From positions 62,001-126,000 of the forward strand of contig NZ_JAKXMK010000036.1 in assembly GCF_022524485.1 (NCBI RefSeq): a stretch of 64,000 nucleotides of DNA. The letters are read 5' to 3'. This DNA is from Pseudonocardia alaniniphila. GTDB lineage: Bacteria > Actinomycetota > Actinomycetes > Mycobacteriales > Pseudonocardiaceae. The translations under genes and the position numbers were made by a program. This document shows, piece by piece, positions 40,594 through 51,598 of this stretch (its first letter is position 1; the number at the start of each line of letters is the position of its first letter). The notes under the pieces were generated by a model. It did no database searches and was not told the DNA's origin. It worked only from the letters and a program-made list of their open reading frames with translations.

Positions 40594-41643
40594 CTAGAGC
40601 GCCGCCGCGTCGCGATGGAGCCGCAGCAGGCCGTCGATCGCCTCGGCCGGCTCACGGCCCATCCCGCACTCCGTGGCCACGCCGAAGTCGGTGACGTGCT
40701 TCGCGGCGATCGCGATCCGGCGCGCCGCGCCATCCATCCCGTCCTCCTTGTGGAGCAGGCCGAGGTAGAGCTGCGTCTGCGGCTTCAGCTTCAGCCCGGC
40801 GAGCGGCGCGAAGTACGCATCGTCGTCACGTTCGATCGGCACCGGCATGTGGACCCAGTCGAGGCGGCGCGTGGTCAGCGTGGCGATGTTGTTGGCGAAG
40901 TCGACCGGGACCGCGAGGTCGCGCGGCTCGATCATGTGCGTGCCTTCGGGGTCGCCGTAACAGAGGTGGACCCCGAGCAGAACGGCCTCGGGAATCGGAC
41001 CGGAAACGCGCGCTATCGACGCCGTCGCCACCTCCAGCGACCAGTTCCTGGTGTCGCCCCACGGGACCGCGGAGTACCGAACCTGCTCCTCCATGATGAT
41101 CTCGCCGGAGACGTCCCACTGCACCGCCAGGTCGTCAGCTGGGATCTCGGCGAGCAGCGCAGCGACCTCTGCGGCGAGGTCACGCTCGAACACCCCCAGC
41201 ACCTCCGCTTGGTGCTCGGGGAAGACCATCGCGAACATCATCGGCGTCGGGATGGACACCTGAAAGCGGGTCTCGGGCGAGAATCTCCCGGCCGCGCGCA
41301 ACTCCGTGAAGTGATCATAGGAAGCGACCGCCTCCCTCACGTAGTTGAAAGGGCCGAAAGTCACCTCTGCGAGGTCGACGCCCTCAGCCGGCACCAGGAC
41401 CGGATTGCTGAACTCCCCGATGACCGGGCTGGTGAAGGTCACCTCATCGACAACGTTGACCTGCAGCAGCTTGCCGATCCGGTTCAGCTCCCACGAGACC
41501 CAGACGCCCCGGTCGCCCGTCTCACCGTCCGGCACCGAGCGCAGACCACCTGTCAGGTGCTCGGCGACCGCTTCGAAGACGTCGTCGCGAGTGGGCATGT
41601 TCACGCTCCCCACCAGCAGAACGGGGCGACCTTGTCCGGTCAC
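40594..41643 (-). CDS. MetE/UROD-like protein of unknown substrate
   Basis: A 349-residue TIM-barrel protein related to the catalytic half of cobalamin-independent methionine synthase: LVGSVNMPTRDDVFEAVAEH, LRSVPDGETGDRGVWVSWEL (the DGE patch), FQVSIPTPMMFAMVFPEHQA, GVHLCYGDPEGTHMIEPRDL (with His and Cys where the zinc site of MetE lies) and DFGVATECGMGREPAEAIDG (final zinc Cys). The zinc ligands seem present, so a thiol methyl transfer is plausible. It differs from the MetE-like fragment at 1-186. It converges on the ArsR-like gene. Confidence 0.75.
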   Translation of the reverse strand: MTGQGRPVLLVGSVNMPTRDDVFEAVAEHLTGGLRSVPDGETGDRGVWVSWELNRIGKLLQVNVVDEVTFTSPVIGEFSNPVLVPAEGVDLAEVTFGPFNYVREAVASYDHFTELRAAGRFSPETRFQVSIPTPMMFAMVFPEHQAEVLGVFERDLAAEVAALLAEIPADDLAVQWDVSGEIIMEEQVRYSAVPWGDTRNWSLEVATASIARVSGPIPEAVLLGVHLCYGDPEGTHMIEPRDLAVPVDFANNIATLTTRRLDWVHMPVPIERDDDAYFAPLAGLKLKPQTQLYLGLLHKEDGMDGAARRIAIAAKHVTDFGVATECGMGREPAEAIDGLLRLHRDAAAL

Positions 41644-41899
41644 GGTGCAGCTCCTCTTGTCACTCCGTCACCACGACTTCGCCGGACACGAATCTCGCCC
41701 CTCGACCGGGCCGGTCGGAGGCCCTCCCTGCGCGGCGGGACGAGGCGCGACAAGACCGACCGACCCATGGTCGTGCCGCCGGCTGATGCTGGTCCAATGC
41801 CGCTTCCGGGCGCTGGTATGCCCGTTCCGGAATGTCAGGTCGGGGCGCAGTCCCGATCGCCGAGAGAGCGAGGAATGTGCCGTCGTCGCGCGGCGCTGA

Positions 41900-42377
41900 G
41901 GCCGACGCACCGAAGCCATTGACGTAGACCTGCACGCGGGCGTCTGCACGTCGAGGAAGAACTCGCGAAGCCGCCCGAAAACGAAGACGGACGGCCCACC
42001 ATGGCGATACCACCAACGATCCGCTCGGCGCACGGCCACACCGACATGCGCTCGACGAGCGCCGGGCGCAATGGCGGCACGTCGGCAACCATCTGGCCGC
42101 CGTGACCGGCGCGAGCACAGAAGAGCTGATGACGCGAACGGGCCACAGCAGTGTCACGGCGGCTGCGATGATCTACCAGCACGCGACGCGCGACCGTGAC
42201 CGTGAGATCACGCGAACGATGCGCGTCGAGCAGGAAGCGGAGCCCGAACCAATCGCAGACGAGCACGATCGGCCCGCGCGGCCCGGACGGGCCTATCGCA
42301 TGATCAAGTTTCGCCGCGCTGACCAGCGCATACGCCGCTGGTCAGTGTGGTGGAGACGAGGGGAATCGAACCCCTAA
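41900..42377 (+). pseudogene. decayed tyrosine integrase, C-terminal half
   Basis: Pieces of an integrase can be read in changing frames: IDVDLHAGV near 41919, then LHVEEELAKPPENEDGRPTM and AIPPTIRSAHGHTDM (41944-42050), and after a further shift WRHVGNHLAAVTGASTEELM and TRTGHSSVTAAAMIYQHATR (42072-42195). Intact relatives read PKTEAGRRTVAIPPTI, HDLRHTGNTLAA and GHSSPRAALIYQHAT. The catalytic Arg-x-x-Arg pair and the final Tyr (IYQHAT) region are recognisable, but at least two frameshifts break the gene. It runs into the 3' end of the tRNA-Ala gene, where the stop at 42375 lies, the arrangement of an element integrated at that tRNA. Confidence 0.7.
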
Positions 42378-42423
42378 CCCCCGCCTTGCAAAGGCGGTGC
42401 TCTGCCAATTGAGCTACGTCCCC
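42351..42423 (-). tRNA. tRNA-Ala (anticodon TGC)
   Basis: The reverse strand gives acceptor GGGGACG with CGTCTCC and discriminator A, D-arm AGCTCAATTGGCAGAGC, anticodon loop CTTTGCAAG (TGC) and T-arm GGGGTTCGATTCCCC. CCA is not encoded. Together with tRNA-Ile it forms the Ile-Ala pair after gyrA known from mycobacteria. The integrase remnant overlaps its 3' end. Confidence 0.96.
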
Positions 42424-42474
42424 GTGCTGAGCGAGGACGTTACCCGCTCGGGTGCGGGCGGGGGTACGCCACCC

Positions 42475-42588
42475 TCAGTTCTTGGTGGCGTCGTGCCAAA
42501 GGTCGTTCTCCGAACGCGAGGCACGGACCTTCGAGAACACAAGCGCGCCGGCCGCGATGGCAACGAGAGCTGCAATGATCTTCTTCAT
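42475..42588 (-). CDS. DLW-39 family small membrane protein
   Basis: A 37-residue protein, MKKIIAALVAIAAGALVFSK then VRASRSENDLWHDATKN. It has one membrane helix and the END-LW motif that names the DLW-39 family, found next to the gyrA-tRNA region in actinomycetes. Function unknown. ATG 42588 has GGGACAGGCAGGACGTG-type upstream sequence without a classic site. It lies between tRNA-Ile and tRNA-Ala on the same strand. Confidence 0.9.
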   Translation of the reverse strand: MKKIIAALVAIAAGALVFSKVRASRSENDLWHDATKN

Positions 42589-42625
42589 GGGTTCACGTCC
42601 TGCCTGTCCCAGAGGGGATGGGGAG

Positions 42626-42699
42626 TGGGCCCAGCTGGATTTGAACCAGCGACCTCGTCGTTATCAGCGACGCGCTCTAACCAACTGAGCTATGGGCCC
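42626..42699 (-). tRNA. tRNA-Ile (anticodon GAT)
   Basis: The reverse strand folds with acceptor GGGCCCA/TGGGCCC plus discriminator A, D-arm AGCTCAGTTGGTTAGAGC, anticodon loop CTGATAA (GAT) and T-arm CTGGTTCAAATCCAG. CCA is not encoded. Conserved neighbour of gyrA. Confidence 0.97.
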
Positions 42700-42744
42700 C
42701 TGCGGCGCGAATGAGGTTACCTCAGCCCCTCCCGCGCCTTCCCA

Positions 42745-42772
42745 CCGGCTCCCCCTATCGAGGGGGAGCCGG
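42745..42772 (-). terminator. hairpin terminator after the DUF3566 gene
   Basis: CCGGCTCCCCCT (42745-42756) and AGGGGGAGCCGG (42761-42772) pair exactly over a 4-base loop, 9 bases after the stop codon of the minus-strand DUF3566 gene. It separates the gyrBA-DUF3566 unit from the tRNA genes. Confidence 0.85.
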
Positions 42773-42780
42773 AAGGGTGG

Positions 42781-43875
42781 TCAGTCTCGCTCGGAGAGTG
42801 TGACTTCGATGCCGCCGACGAGGTCGGCCGAGACGTTGTAGACAAATGCCCCGATCGTGACGGCGACAGCGAACAGCAGGCTGTTGATCGCACCGATCAC
42901 CGCGGCCAGACCGAAAACGCGCCCTGCGCTGATCAGCGGGCTGCCGGTGGGCGCCTCTCCCGAGACGAGGTCGGCGTAGGTGCCGTTGAGCCGGTCCCAG
43001 ACCCCCATCCCGTCGAGGACGCCGTACAGGACCCCGACAGCGACCATCCAGATGAAGAACAGGACCACGGCCAGCACGAGGGCGAGCTTCAGCACCGACC
43101 ACGGATCGAGCCGCTTCAGCTGCAGTGCTGCCTGACGCGGCGGGCGGCTGCGCCGTGGCCTGCCGGGTGACGCTCCCTCACCTTCGGCGCCGGACGTCTC
43201 GGTGTCCGACGAGCCGCCGGGCAGGGCCGGGGGCTCGAGGAAAGTGGTGGGCGCGTCCTCCAGCAGGCCGCCCGCCGGCCGGTCGTTGCCGGCGCGCTCG
43301 AACCGCTCAGGAGCGGCCTTGCCGGGAATCCGGTTCCACGGCGGAGGGCTGCCCGGTGCGGCCGGCGCTTGAGGCGGCGGTGCCTGGGTGGGAGGCACCC
43401 GAGTGGGCGCCGCCGGAGCCGCCGCAGGTCGTCGGTTGGGCGGACCAGGAGGTGGGGCGGCCGCCGCCTTGGGGGCAGGCGCGCCGTTCTCCACGGGACG
43501 CGCGGAATCCACCTTGTCGGGCTTGGTGGGGGCCGGACCGTCCCCCGGCGCACCCGGGGCCGGGCGCCCGGCCGATCCATTGGCCGACGTCGGCAGCCGG
43601 AGCTCCGTCGTGACGGCCTCCGGTCCTTCCGGATCGGGCCGAGCAAGAACGTCCGATTTATCGTCACTGGTCCGAGAAGCGGCCGTGCCGTCGTCCGCGG
43701 CCCCGGCGGACTCGGGAACCGACGAGCCCGCGGACGCGGCTACACCGTTCGTGACCTGTGGATCCGCGGGGGCGGCGCCACCCTTGGTCTCGGCGCCGCC
43801 CGCCGCAGCGGACTCTCCGGTGGCCACCCGGCTGCGGCCGTCGGGCTCGTTCGGTTTTCTCGTCTTGTCGTTCAC
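42781..43875 (-). CDS. DUF3566 transmembrane protein downstream of gyrA
   Basis: The 364-residue protein has an N-terminal disordered part of about 240 residues rich in Pro, Ala and Gly (APPPGPPNRRPAAAPAAPTR and similar), then a basic patch and the DUF3566 domain with LQLKRLDPWSVLKLALVLAV, a long first helix, a loop (LDGMGVWDRLNGTYADLV) and a second helix pair ending FVYNVSADLVGGIEVTLSER. It is the homologue of the gene after gyrA in mycobacteria (Rv0007). Function unknown, perhaps linking division and envelope. It is 57 bases from gyrA and shares the transcript. Confidence 0.92.
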   Translation of the reverse strand: MNDKTRKPNEPDGRSRVATGESAAAGGAETKGGAAPADPQVTNGVAASAGSSVPESAGAADDGTAASRTSDDKSDVLARPDPEGPEAVTTELRLPTSANGSAGRPAPGAPGDGPAPTKPDKVDSARPVENGAPAPKAAAAPPPGPPNRRPAAAPAAPTRVPPTQAPPPQAPAAPGSPPPWNRIPGKAAPERFERAGNDRPAGGLLEDAPTTFLEPPALPGGSSDTETSGAEGEGASPGRPRRSRPPRQAALQLKRLDPWSVLKLALVLAVVLFFIWMVAVGVLYGVLDGMGVWDRLNGTYADLVSGEAPTGSPLISAGRVFGLAAVIGAINSLLFAVAVTIGAFVYNVSADLVGGIEVTLSERD

Positions 43876-43932
43876 GAGGTGAACGTCTCCTCGGGGCCAG
43901 GTGGGGTGGTGCCGGCTCGACGGATCGCCAGG

Positions 43933-46446
<2,514 letters not shown>

Positions 46447-46495
46447 GTGGTCCTTCTCGTGATCACAGTGCGGTTTGGGTCAGACGTCCGGACTG

Positions 46496-48478
46496 TCAGA
46501 CGTCCAGGAAGCGCACGTCCTTGGCGTTGCGCGTGATGAACGAGCGGCGCGACTCGACGTCCTCGCCCATGAGGATCGAGAACAGCTCGTCGGCGGTAGC
46601 GGCGTCGTCGAGCGTGACCTGCGACAACAGCCGGTTGGTCGGGTCCATCGTGGTCTCCCACAGCTCCTTGGCGTTCATCTCGCCGAGTCCCTTGTAGCGC
46701 TGGATGCCCTCGTCCTTCGGCACCTTCTTGCCCGCCGCCCGGCCCGCCTCGAGGAGGCCTTGGAGCTCGCGGTCCGTGTAGGCGAACTCGGGCTCCGCCC
46801 CCCGGCCGCCCCACTTGATCTTGTACAGCGGGGGGTTTGCCAGGTACACGTGGCCGGCTTCGACGAGCGGTCGCATGAAACGGAACAGCAGGGTGAGCAG
46901 CAGCGTGCGGATGTGCTGGCCGTCGACGTCGGCGTCGGCCATCAGTACGACCTTGTGGTAGCGCAACTTGGCCAGGTCGAACTCGTCGTGGATACCGGTG
47001 CCCAGCGCCGTGATGATGGCCTGGACCTCGGTGTTCTTGAGAACGCGGTCGATGCGCGCCTTCTCGACGTTGATGATCTTGCCGCGGATGGGCAGGATCG
47101 CCTGGAACATCGAGTCGCGGCCCGACTTCGCCGAGCCTCCCGCGGAGTCGCCCTCCACGATGTAGACCTCGGACTTCGACGGGTCTGTGGACCGGCAGTC
47201 GGCCAGCTTGCCCGGCAGGCCGCCGATGTCGCCGGCGCTCTTGCGTCGCACCAGCTCCCTGGCCTTGCGCGCCGCAGCCCGCGCCTGCGCCGACTGAACC
47301 GCCTTGTTGACGATCAACTTGGCCTCGGTGGGGTTGCGCTCGAACCAGTCGGCCAGCCACTCGTTGCTGACCCGCTGCACGAACGACTTGACCTCGGTGT
47401 TGCCCAGCTTCGTCTTGGTCTGCCCCTCGAACTGGGGCTCCTTGACCTTCACCGACACGATCGCCGCGAGACCCTCACGGATGTCGTCGCCGGACAGGGC
47501 CGCGTCCTTCTCCTTGAGCAGCTTCTTGTCGCGCGCGTACCGGTTGACCGTGGTGGTGAGCGCCGAGCGGAAGCCCTCCTCGTGGGTGCCGCCCTCGTGG
47601 GTGTTGATCGTGTTAGCGAATGTGTAGACCGACTCCGTGTAGCCGGAGTTCCACTGCATCGCCACCTCGACGGCGTGGCCCTCACCCTCGGCGGTGTAGG
47701 CCACGAGCCTCTTGTGGATCGGGTCCTTCGACTTGTTCAGGTGGGCGACGAAGTCCTCGAGCCCGTTCGGGTAGCAGAAGGTGTACTCCTTGACCTTCGC
47801 CACGTAGCCCTCGGCGTCGGGCTCCTCCGCCTCGCCGTTGTCGCCGTTGCGCTCGTCCCGCAGGACGATCGTGAGGCCCTTGTTGAGGAAGGCCATCTCC
47901 TGCAGGCGGCGGCGGATCGTCTCGATGTTGAACGTGAGCGTCTCGAAGATGTCGCCGTCCGGCCAGAACGTGACCGAGCTACCGGTGCGTTTCGTGGGCT
48001 CGCCCTTGCGCAGCGGGCCGGGCACCGAACGCGCGTAGTGCTGGCGCCACACGAACCCGTCGGTGTGGATCTCGACGTCCAGCGCCACGGACAGCGCGTT
48101 GACCACGGAGACACCGACGCCGTGCAGACCGCCCGACACGGCGTAGGACTCGCCGTCGAACTTGCCGCCGGCGTGCAGCATCGTGAGGACCATCTCGACG
48201 GCGGGCCGCTTCTCCACCGGGTGGATGCCGACCGGGATGCCACGCCCGTCGTCGACGACGCGCACGCCGCCGTCATCCTGCAGCGTGACCTCGACGCGCG
48301 TGGCGTAGCCGGCCATCGCCTCGTCGACGGCGTTGTCCACAACCTCCCAGATCAGGTGGTGCAGACCGCGTTCGCCCGTGGACCCGATGTACATGCCGGG
48401 GCGCTTGCGAACCGCCTCCAGCCCCTCGAGCACAGTGATGGATGACGCGCTGTAGGCGTTGTTCTTCTTCTCCGGCAC
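46496..48478 (-). CDS. gyrB: GyrB: DNA gyrase subunit B
   Basis: A 660-residue subunit with a GHKL ATPase domain (EVVDNAVDEAMAGY, VVDDGRGIPVGIHP, HAGGKFDGESYAVSGGLHGV), a transducer, and a TOPRIM domain (YIVEGDSAGGSAKSGRD, LMADADVDGQHIRTLLLTLL). It powers supercoiling. GTG 48478 (VPEKKNNAYSASS) is chosen since homologues start close to KKN-Y-ASSITVLEGL and AGGAG lies upstream; the open frame extends to 48598 without similarity. About 300 bases upstream separate it from dciA and should hold its promoter. Confidence 0.97.
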   Translation of the reverse strand: MPEKKNNAYSASSITVLEGLEAVRKRPGMYIGSTGERGLHHLIWEVVDNAVDEAMAGYATRVEVTLQDDGGVRVVDDGRGIPVGIHPVEKRPAVEMVLTMLHAGGKFDGESYAVSGGLHGVGVSVVNALSVALDVEIHTDGFVWRQHYARSVPGPLRKGEPTKRTGSSVTFWPDGDIFETLTFNIETIRRRLQEMAFLNKGLTIVLRDERNGDNGEAEEPDAEGYVAKVKEYTFCYPNGLEDFVAHLNKSKDPIHKRLVAYTAEGEGHAVEVAMQWNSGYTESVYTFANTINTHEGGTHEEGFRSALTTTVNRYARDKKLLKEKDAALSGDDIREGLAAIVSVKVKEPQFEGQTKTKLGNTEVKSFVQRVSNEWLADWFERNPTEAKLIVNKAVQSAQARAAARKARELVRRKSAGDIGGLPGKLADCRSTDPSKSEVYIVEGDSAGGSAKSGRDSMFQAILPIRGKIINVEKARIDRVLKNTEVQAIITALGTGIHDEFDLAKLRYHKVVLMADADVDGQHIRTLLLTLLFRFMRPLVEAGHVYLANPPLYKIKWGGRGAEPEFAYTDRELQGLLEAGRAAGKKVPKDEGIQRYKGLGEMNAKELWETTMDPTNRLLSQVTLDDAATADELFSILMGEDVESRRSFITRNAKDVRFLDV

Positions 48479-48777
48479 GGGCTGCCTGTCTCCTCGCCAC
48501 GAGGGCCCGTCCACCGAGAACGCGCGGGGAAGCGCCGTCCGGCGTCGGGGCCTTTCGACCGGGCGATCGGGGAGCGCCCGGAACACGTCTCCCATCATAC
48601 CGGTGCGCCACTACAGAAACGCGCCTAGGAGACCCCTCAAATCGTCTCAGACAGCCGATCGTGGACTTCGACGGGTCAAGAGCGCGGCCCGGGGGTTACG
48701 AACGGGCTCCGGCGCAGTCACGTGGCGCTGAGCGGCCGCCTGCCGCTCGGGCGCCTCCGATGCGCCTCGCGCCCTGG

Positions 48778-49452
48778 TCAGCCGTAGGTGTCGCGCGGTC
48801 CGCGTCCGCGCACGTGCCGGGGACCGTGTCGCCAGCTCGGCCCCGACGGCGCCACGACGCGGATCCGGCGGACGACGTCCTTGCCCACCGCGCCCGCGAG
48901 ACGGACCAGGAGCTGGCGTTGCAACGTGCGCAGCTGAGTGGCCCACGCCGTTGACTCCGCCTGGAGCACCAACTCACCGTCGCGCAGCGACAACGGCGTG
49001 CAGTGGTCGGCTATCTCCGCGCCCACGAGGTGCGGCCAGCGACCGAGGACGGTGGCATCCGTGAGCCGGGGCGACCACCCACGGTCCAGCGCCACCCGGG
49101 ACACCAGCCGGCCGAACGGCTGCGGGTCGCGGTCGTCGGGGCCGGGGCCCGACCAGCGCCTGCGCCTGCCCCGGGACGCGACCGGTTTGCGCCCCTGCCG
49201 CTCCGTCGCGCGCTGCGCCGCCCGTTCCGCCGACGCTGCACGCGCGGCACGGAGGGCCTCGCGGGCGATGTCGGCACCATGCCCCGCCTCTCCCGAGCGC
49301 CCAACGGTTCCCCCCGATTCATCCCCAAGGCTGGGGACAACTGACCTCGAAGGGGGTGCGACGGGCGGTTCCTGATGCACGCCGGGCGGTCGTTTCCGCT
49401 CGTCATCACCAGTGAGGGCAGAGTTATCCACAGTATCCACAACCTTGTTCAC
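48778..49452 (-). CDS. dciA: DciA (DUF721): replicative helicase loader
   Basis: A 224-residue protein with a disordered, basic N-terminal half and the DciA domain: DPQPFGRLVSRVALDRGWSP, LTDATVLGRWPHLVGAEIAD, HCTPLSLRDGELVLQAESTA, WATQLRTLQRQLLVRLAGAV. DciA loads DnaB at the origin in bacteria without DnaC. It sits in its usual place between recF and gyrB. The start is uncertain: GTG 49452, 49440 and 49431 are all possible, and three DnaA boxes cover this segment, so the true start may be further in. Confidence 0.9.
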   Translation of the reverse strand: MNKVVDTVDNSALTGDDERKRPPGVHQEPPVAPPSRSVVPSLGDESGGTVGRSGEAGHGADIAREALRAARAASAERAAQRATERQGRKPVASRGRRRRWSGPGPDDRDPQPFGRLVSRVALDRGWSPRLTDATVLGRWPHLVGAEIADHCTPLSLRDGELVLQAESTAWATQLRTLQRQLLVRLAGAVGKDVVRRIRVVAPSGPSWRHGPRHVRGRGPRDTYG

Positions 49453-49453
49453 A
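49424..49453 (+). promoter_or_regulatory. cluster of three DnaA boxes at the start of dciA
   Basis: TTATCCACA (49424-49432, exact), GTATCCACA (49433-49441, one mismatch) and TTGTTCACA (49445-49453, one mismatch to TTGTCCACA) lie in one orientation within 30 bases. They cover the putative start codons of dciA. Confidence 0.6.
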
Positions 49454-49464
49454 GGTGTTGGAGA

Positions 49465-50601
49465 TCACACGGACGGCGCTGACGTGGCCTCTTGCGGAAG
49501 GCGATCGACAGTACCGCCGCCCACCGCAAAGCGAACGCCCGACAGACCGGCAGGAACGTCTTCCGGAACGGCCGCCGTGATGAGCACCTGCTCGGCCCGG
49601 AGCGCCACATCGGCGAGCGCGGTGCGGCGGCGCGAGTCCAGCTCGGCGAACACGTCGTCGAGCACGAGGACCGGCTCGACGTCGTCGTCGCGGAGCAGCC
49701 GGTAGGAGGCGAGCCGCAGGGCGAGCGCGATCGCCCACGACTCCCCGTGGCTGGCGTACCCCTTCGCAGGCCCGTCGCCCAGGCGTAACTCCAGGTCGTC
49801 GCGATGGGGACCGACCAGGCAGACGCCGCGCTCCACCTCCTGACGGCGCACCGCGGCCAGCGCGTCGAGGAGCCGGACCTCGAGCTCGGCGGCCGAGCCT
49901 GGCAGGTCCCCGTCGAGGCTGGAGCGGTACACCAGGTCGATCGGATCCGATGTCGGGGCGACGTCGGCGAACGCCTCGACGGCGAGGGGAGCGATCGCGG
50001 CCACCAGTTCCAGCCGGCCGGCCAGCAACACCGACCCGTTCCGGGCGAGGTGTCCGTCCCACACGTCGAGCGTGCTGAGGTCGGCCCGCCCGTTGCGCGC
50101 GGTCTTGAGCAGCGCCGACCGTTGGCGCAGCACCCGGTCGTAGTCGCCACGCACGGCGGCGTACCTCGGATACCGCGACACGAGTAGGTCGTCGAGGAAA
50201 CGCCTGCGCTCCCCGGGATCGCCGCGCACCAGTGCAAGGTCCTCCGGTGCGAACAGCACGGTGCGCAGGATCCCCAGCACGTCACGCGGCCGGGGCACCG
50301 GCGCCCGGTTCACCCGCGCGCGGTTGGCCTTACCTGCCGTGATCTCCAGCTCGACGCTCAGCTCGCGGCCGTGGTGCACCACCAACCCACGCACCACGGC
50401 ACGGTCCGCGCCGCGGCGGATCAACGGCGCATCGGTGGCGACACGGTGCGAACCGAGGGTGGCCAGATACCCGGCGGCCTCGACGAGGTTCGTCTTGCCC
50501 ACCCCGTTGGGGCCGACGAGCACCGTGACGCCGGGCTCCAGCTCGAGCTCGGCCGTCTCCCACGACCGGAAGTCGGCGACGGCAAGTCGCCGCAGGTGCA
50601 T
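49465..50601 (-). CDS. recF: RecF: DNA repair ATPase
   Basis: The 378-residue SMC-like ABC ATPase has LRRLAVADFRSWETAELELE, Walker A GPNGVGKTNLVEAAGYLATL, and the late Walker B region VEPVLVLDDVFAELDSRRRT. RecF, with RecO and RecR, loads RecA at gaps in DNA during fork repair. It overlaps the gnd stop by one base and lies in the standard dnaN-gnd-recF order. Length is normal. Confidence 0.97.
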   Translation of the reverse strand: MHLRRLAVADFRSWETAELELEPGVTVLVGPNGVGKTNLVEAAGYLATLGSHRVATDAPLIRRGADRAVVRGLVVHHGRELSVELEITAGKANRARVNRAPVPRPRDVLGILRTVLFAPEDLALVRGDPGERRRFLDDLLVSRYPRYAAVRGDYDRVLRQRSALLKTARNGRADLSTLDVWDGHLARNGSVLLAGRLELVAAIAPLAVEAFADVAPTSDPIDLVYRSSLDGDLPGSAAELEVRLLDALAAVRRQEVERGVCLVGPHRDDLELRLGDGPAKGYASHGESWAIALALRLASYRLLRDDDVEPVLVLDDVFAELDSRRRTALADVALRAEQVLITAAVPEDVPAGLSGVRFAVGGGTVDRLPQEATSAPSV

Positions 50602-51548
50602 CAGCTCTGGGTCGAGCCCGGGCCCGAGCTCGGACCCGCGTGCTCGCCGGGTGTGCCGGACGGCCCGGCGGCCGACTTCACCGCGTGCCCACCGAACTGA
50701 TGGCGCAGCGCGGCGACGGCCTTGAGGGCGGGAGAGACCTCCTGGCGTGAGGCGAACCGGGCGAACAGCGCCGCGGAGATGACGGGAAGCGGTACCGCGT
50801 GCCGGATCGCCTCCTCGATCGTCCAGCGACCTTCACCCGAGTCCTCGACGTAGTCGTCGAGCTCAGCGAGGGTGGGATCGTCCTTGAGCGCGTTGACCAG
50901 CAGGTCGAGCAGCCACGAGCGCACGACCGTGCCGCGCGACCACGCCTGCAACACTCCCGGCACGTTCGTGACCAGCTCGGCGGCCGACAGCAGTTCGAAA
51001 CCCTCGGCGTAGGCCTGCATCAGGCCGTACTCGATGCCGTTGTGCACCATCTTCGAGAAGTGCCCGGCCCCGACGGGACCGGCATGCACGAAGCCCTCCT
51101 CGCGTGGCCCCTCCGGCCGCAGCGCGTCGAAGATCGGCATCGCACGCTCGACGTCCTCCGCCGATCCACCTGCCATCAGCCCGTAGCCGTTGGCCTTGCC
51201 CCAGATGCCGCCGGACACCCCGACGTCGAGGTAGCCGATCTGCTCGGCGCCGAGCAGATCGGCGTTCGGCCCGTCGTCGGTGTAGCGGGAGTTGCCGCCG
51301 TCGATCACCAGGTCGCCTGGTTCGAGAACCTCGGCGAGTGCGCGCACCGTGCTCCGCGTCGGTTCGCCGGAGGGGACCATCACCCACACCACGCGGGGGG
51401 CTTGCAGCGTCTTGACCAGCGCGGCGAGCGATTCGACGTCGCTGACGTCCGGCCGGGGGTCGTACCCGACGACCTCGTGGCCGGAGGCCCGAAGCCGGTC
51501 GCGCATGTTGCCACCCATCCGGCCCAGACCGATCAATCCGAGTTGCAC
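50601..51548 (-). CDS. gnd: 6-phosphogluconate dehydrogenase, short (GndA-like) type
   Basis: A 315-residue protein: MQLGLIGLGRMGGNMRDRLR (Rossmann), DVGVSGGIWGKANGYGLMAG (substrate site), FSKMVHNGIEYGLMQAYAEG (catalytic Lys and His-Asn) and ASRQEVSPALKAVAALRHQF. It decarboxylates 6-phosphogluconate to ribulose 5-phosphate. The short version, common in actinomycetes, lacks the large C-terminal repeat of the E. coli enzyme and is often NAD-linked. The C-terminal tail PSGTPGEHAGPSSGPG is flexible. It sits between dnaN and recF as in several actinobacteria. Confidence 0.95.
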   Translation of the reverse strand: MQLGLIGLGRMGGNMRDRLRASGHEVVGYDPRPDVSDVESLAALVKTLQAPRVVWVMVPSGEPTRSTVRALAEVLEPGDLVIDGGNSRYTDDGPNADLLGAEQIGYLDVGVSGGIWGKANGYGLMAGGSAEDVERAMPIFDALRPEGPREEGFVHAGPVGAGHFSKMVHNGIEYGLMQAYAEGFELLSAAELVTNVPGVLQAWSRGTVVRSWLLDLLVNALKDDPTLAELDDYVEDSGEGRWTIEEAIRHAVPLPVISAALFARFASRQEVSPALKAVAALRHQFGGHAVKSAAGPSGTPGEHAGPSSGPGSTQS

Positions 51549-51598
51549 GGTTCCACTCCTGGTGTCGGTGTCGGGGAGCTCGCCCGCGCTCGGACCGG

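Noticed and set aside
48333..48341. exact TTGTCCACA (DnaA box) inside gyrB
   Set aside because: It encodes the strongly conserved VVDN residues of the ATPase domain, so the match is explained by protein sequence.
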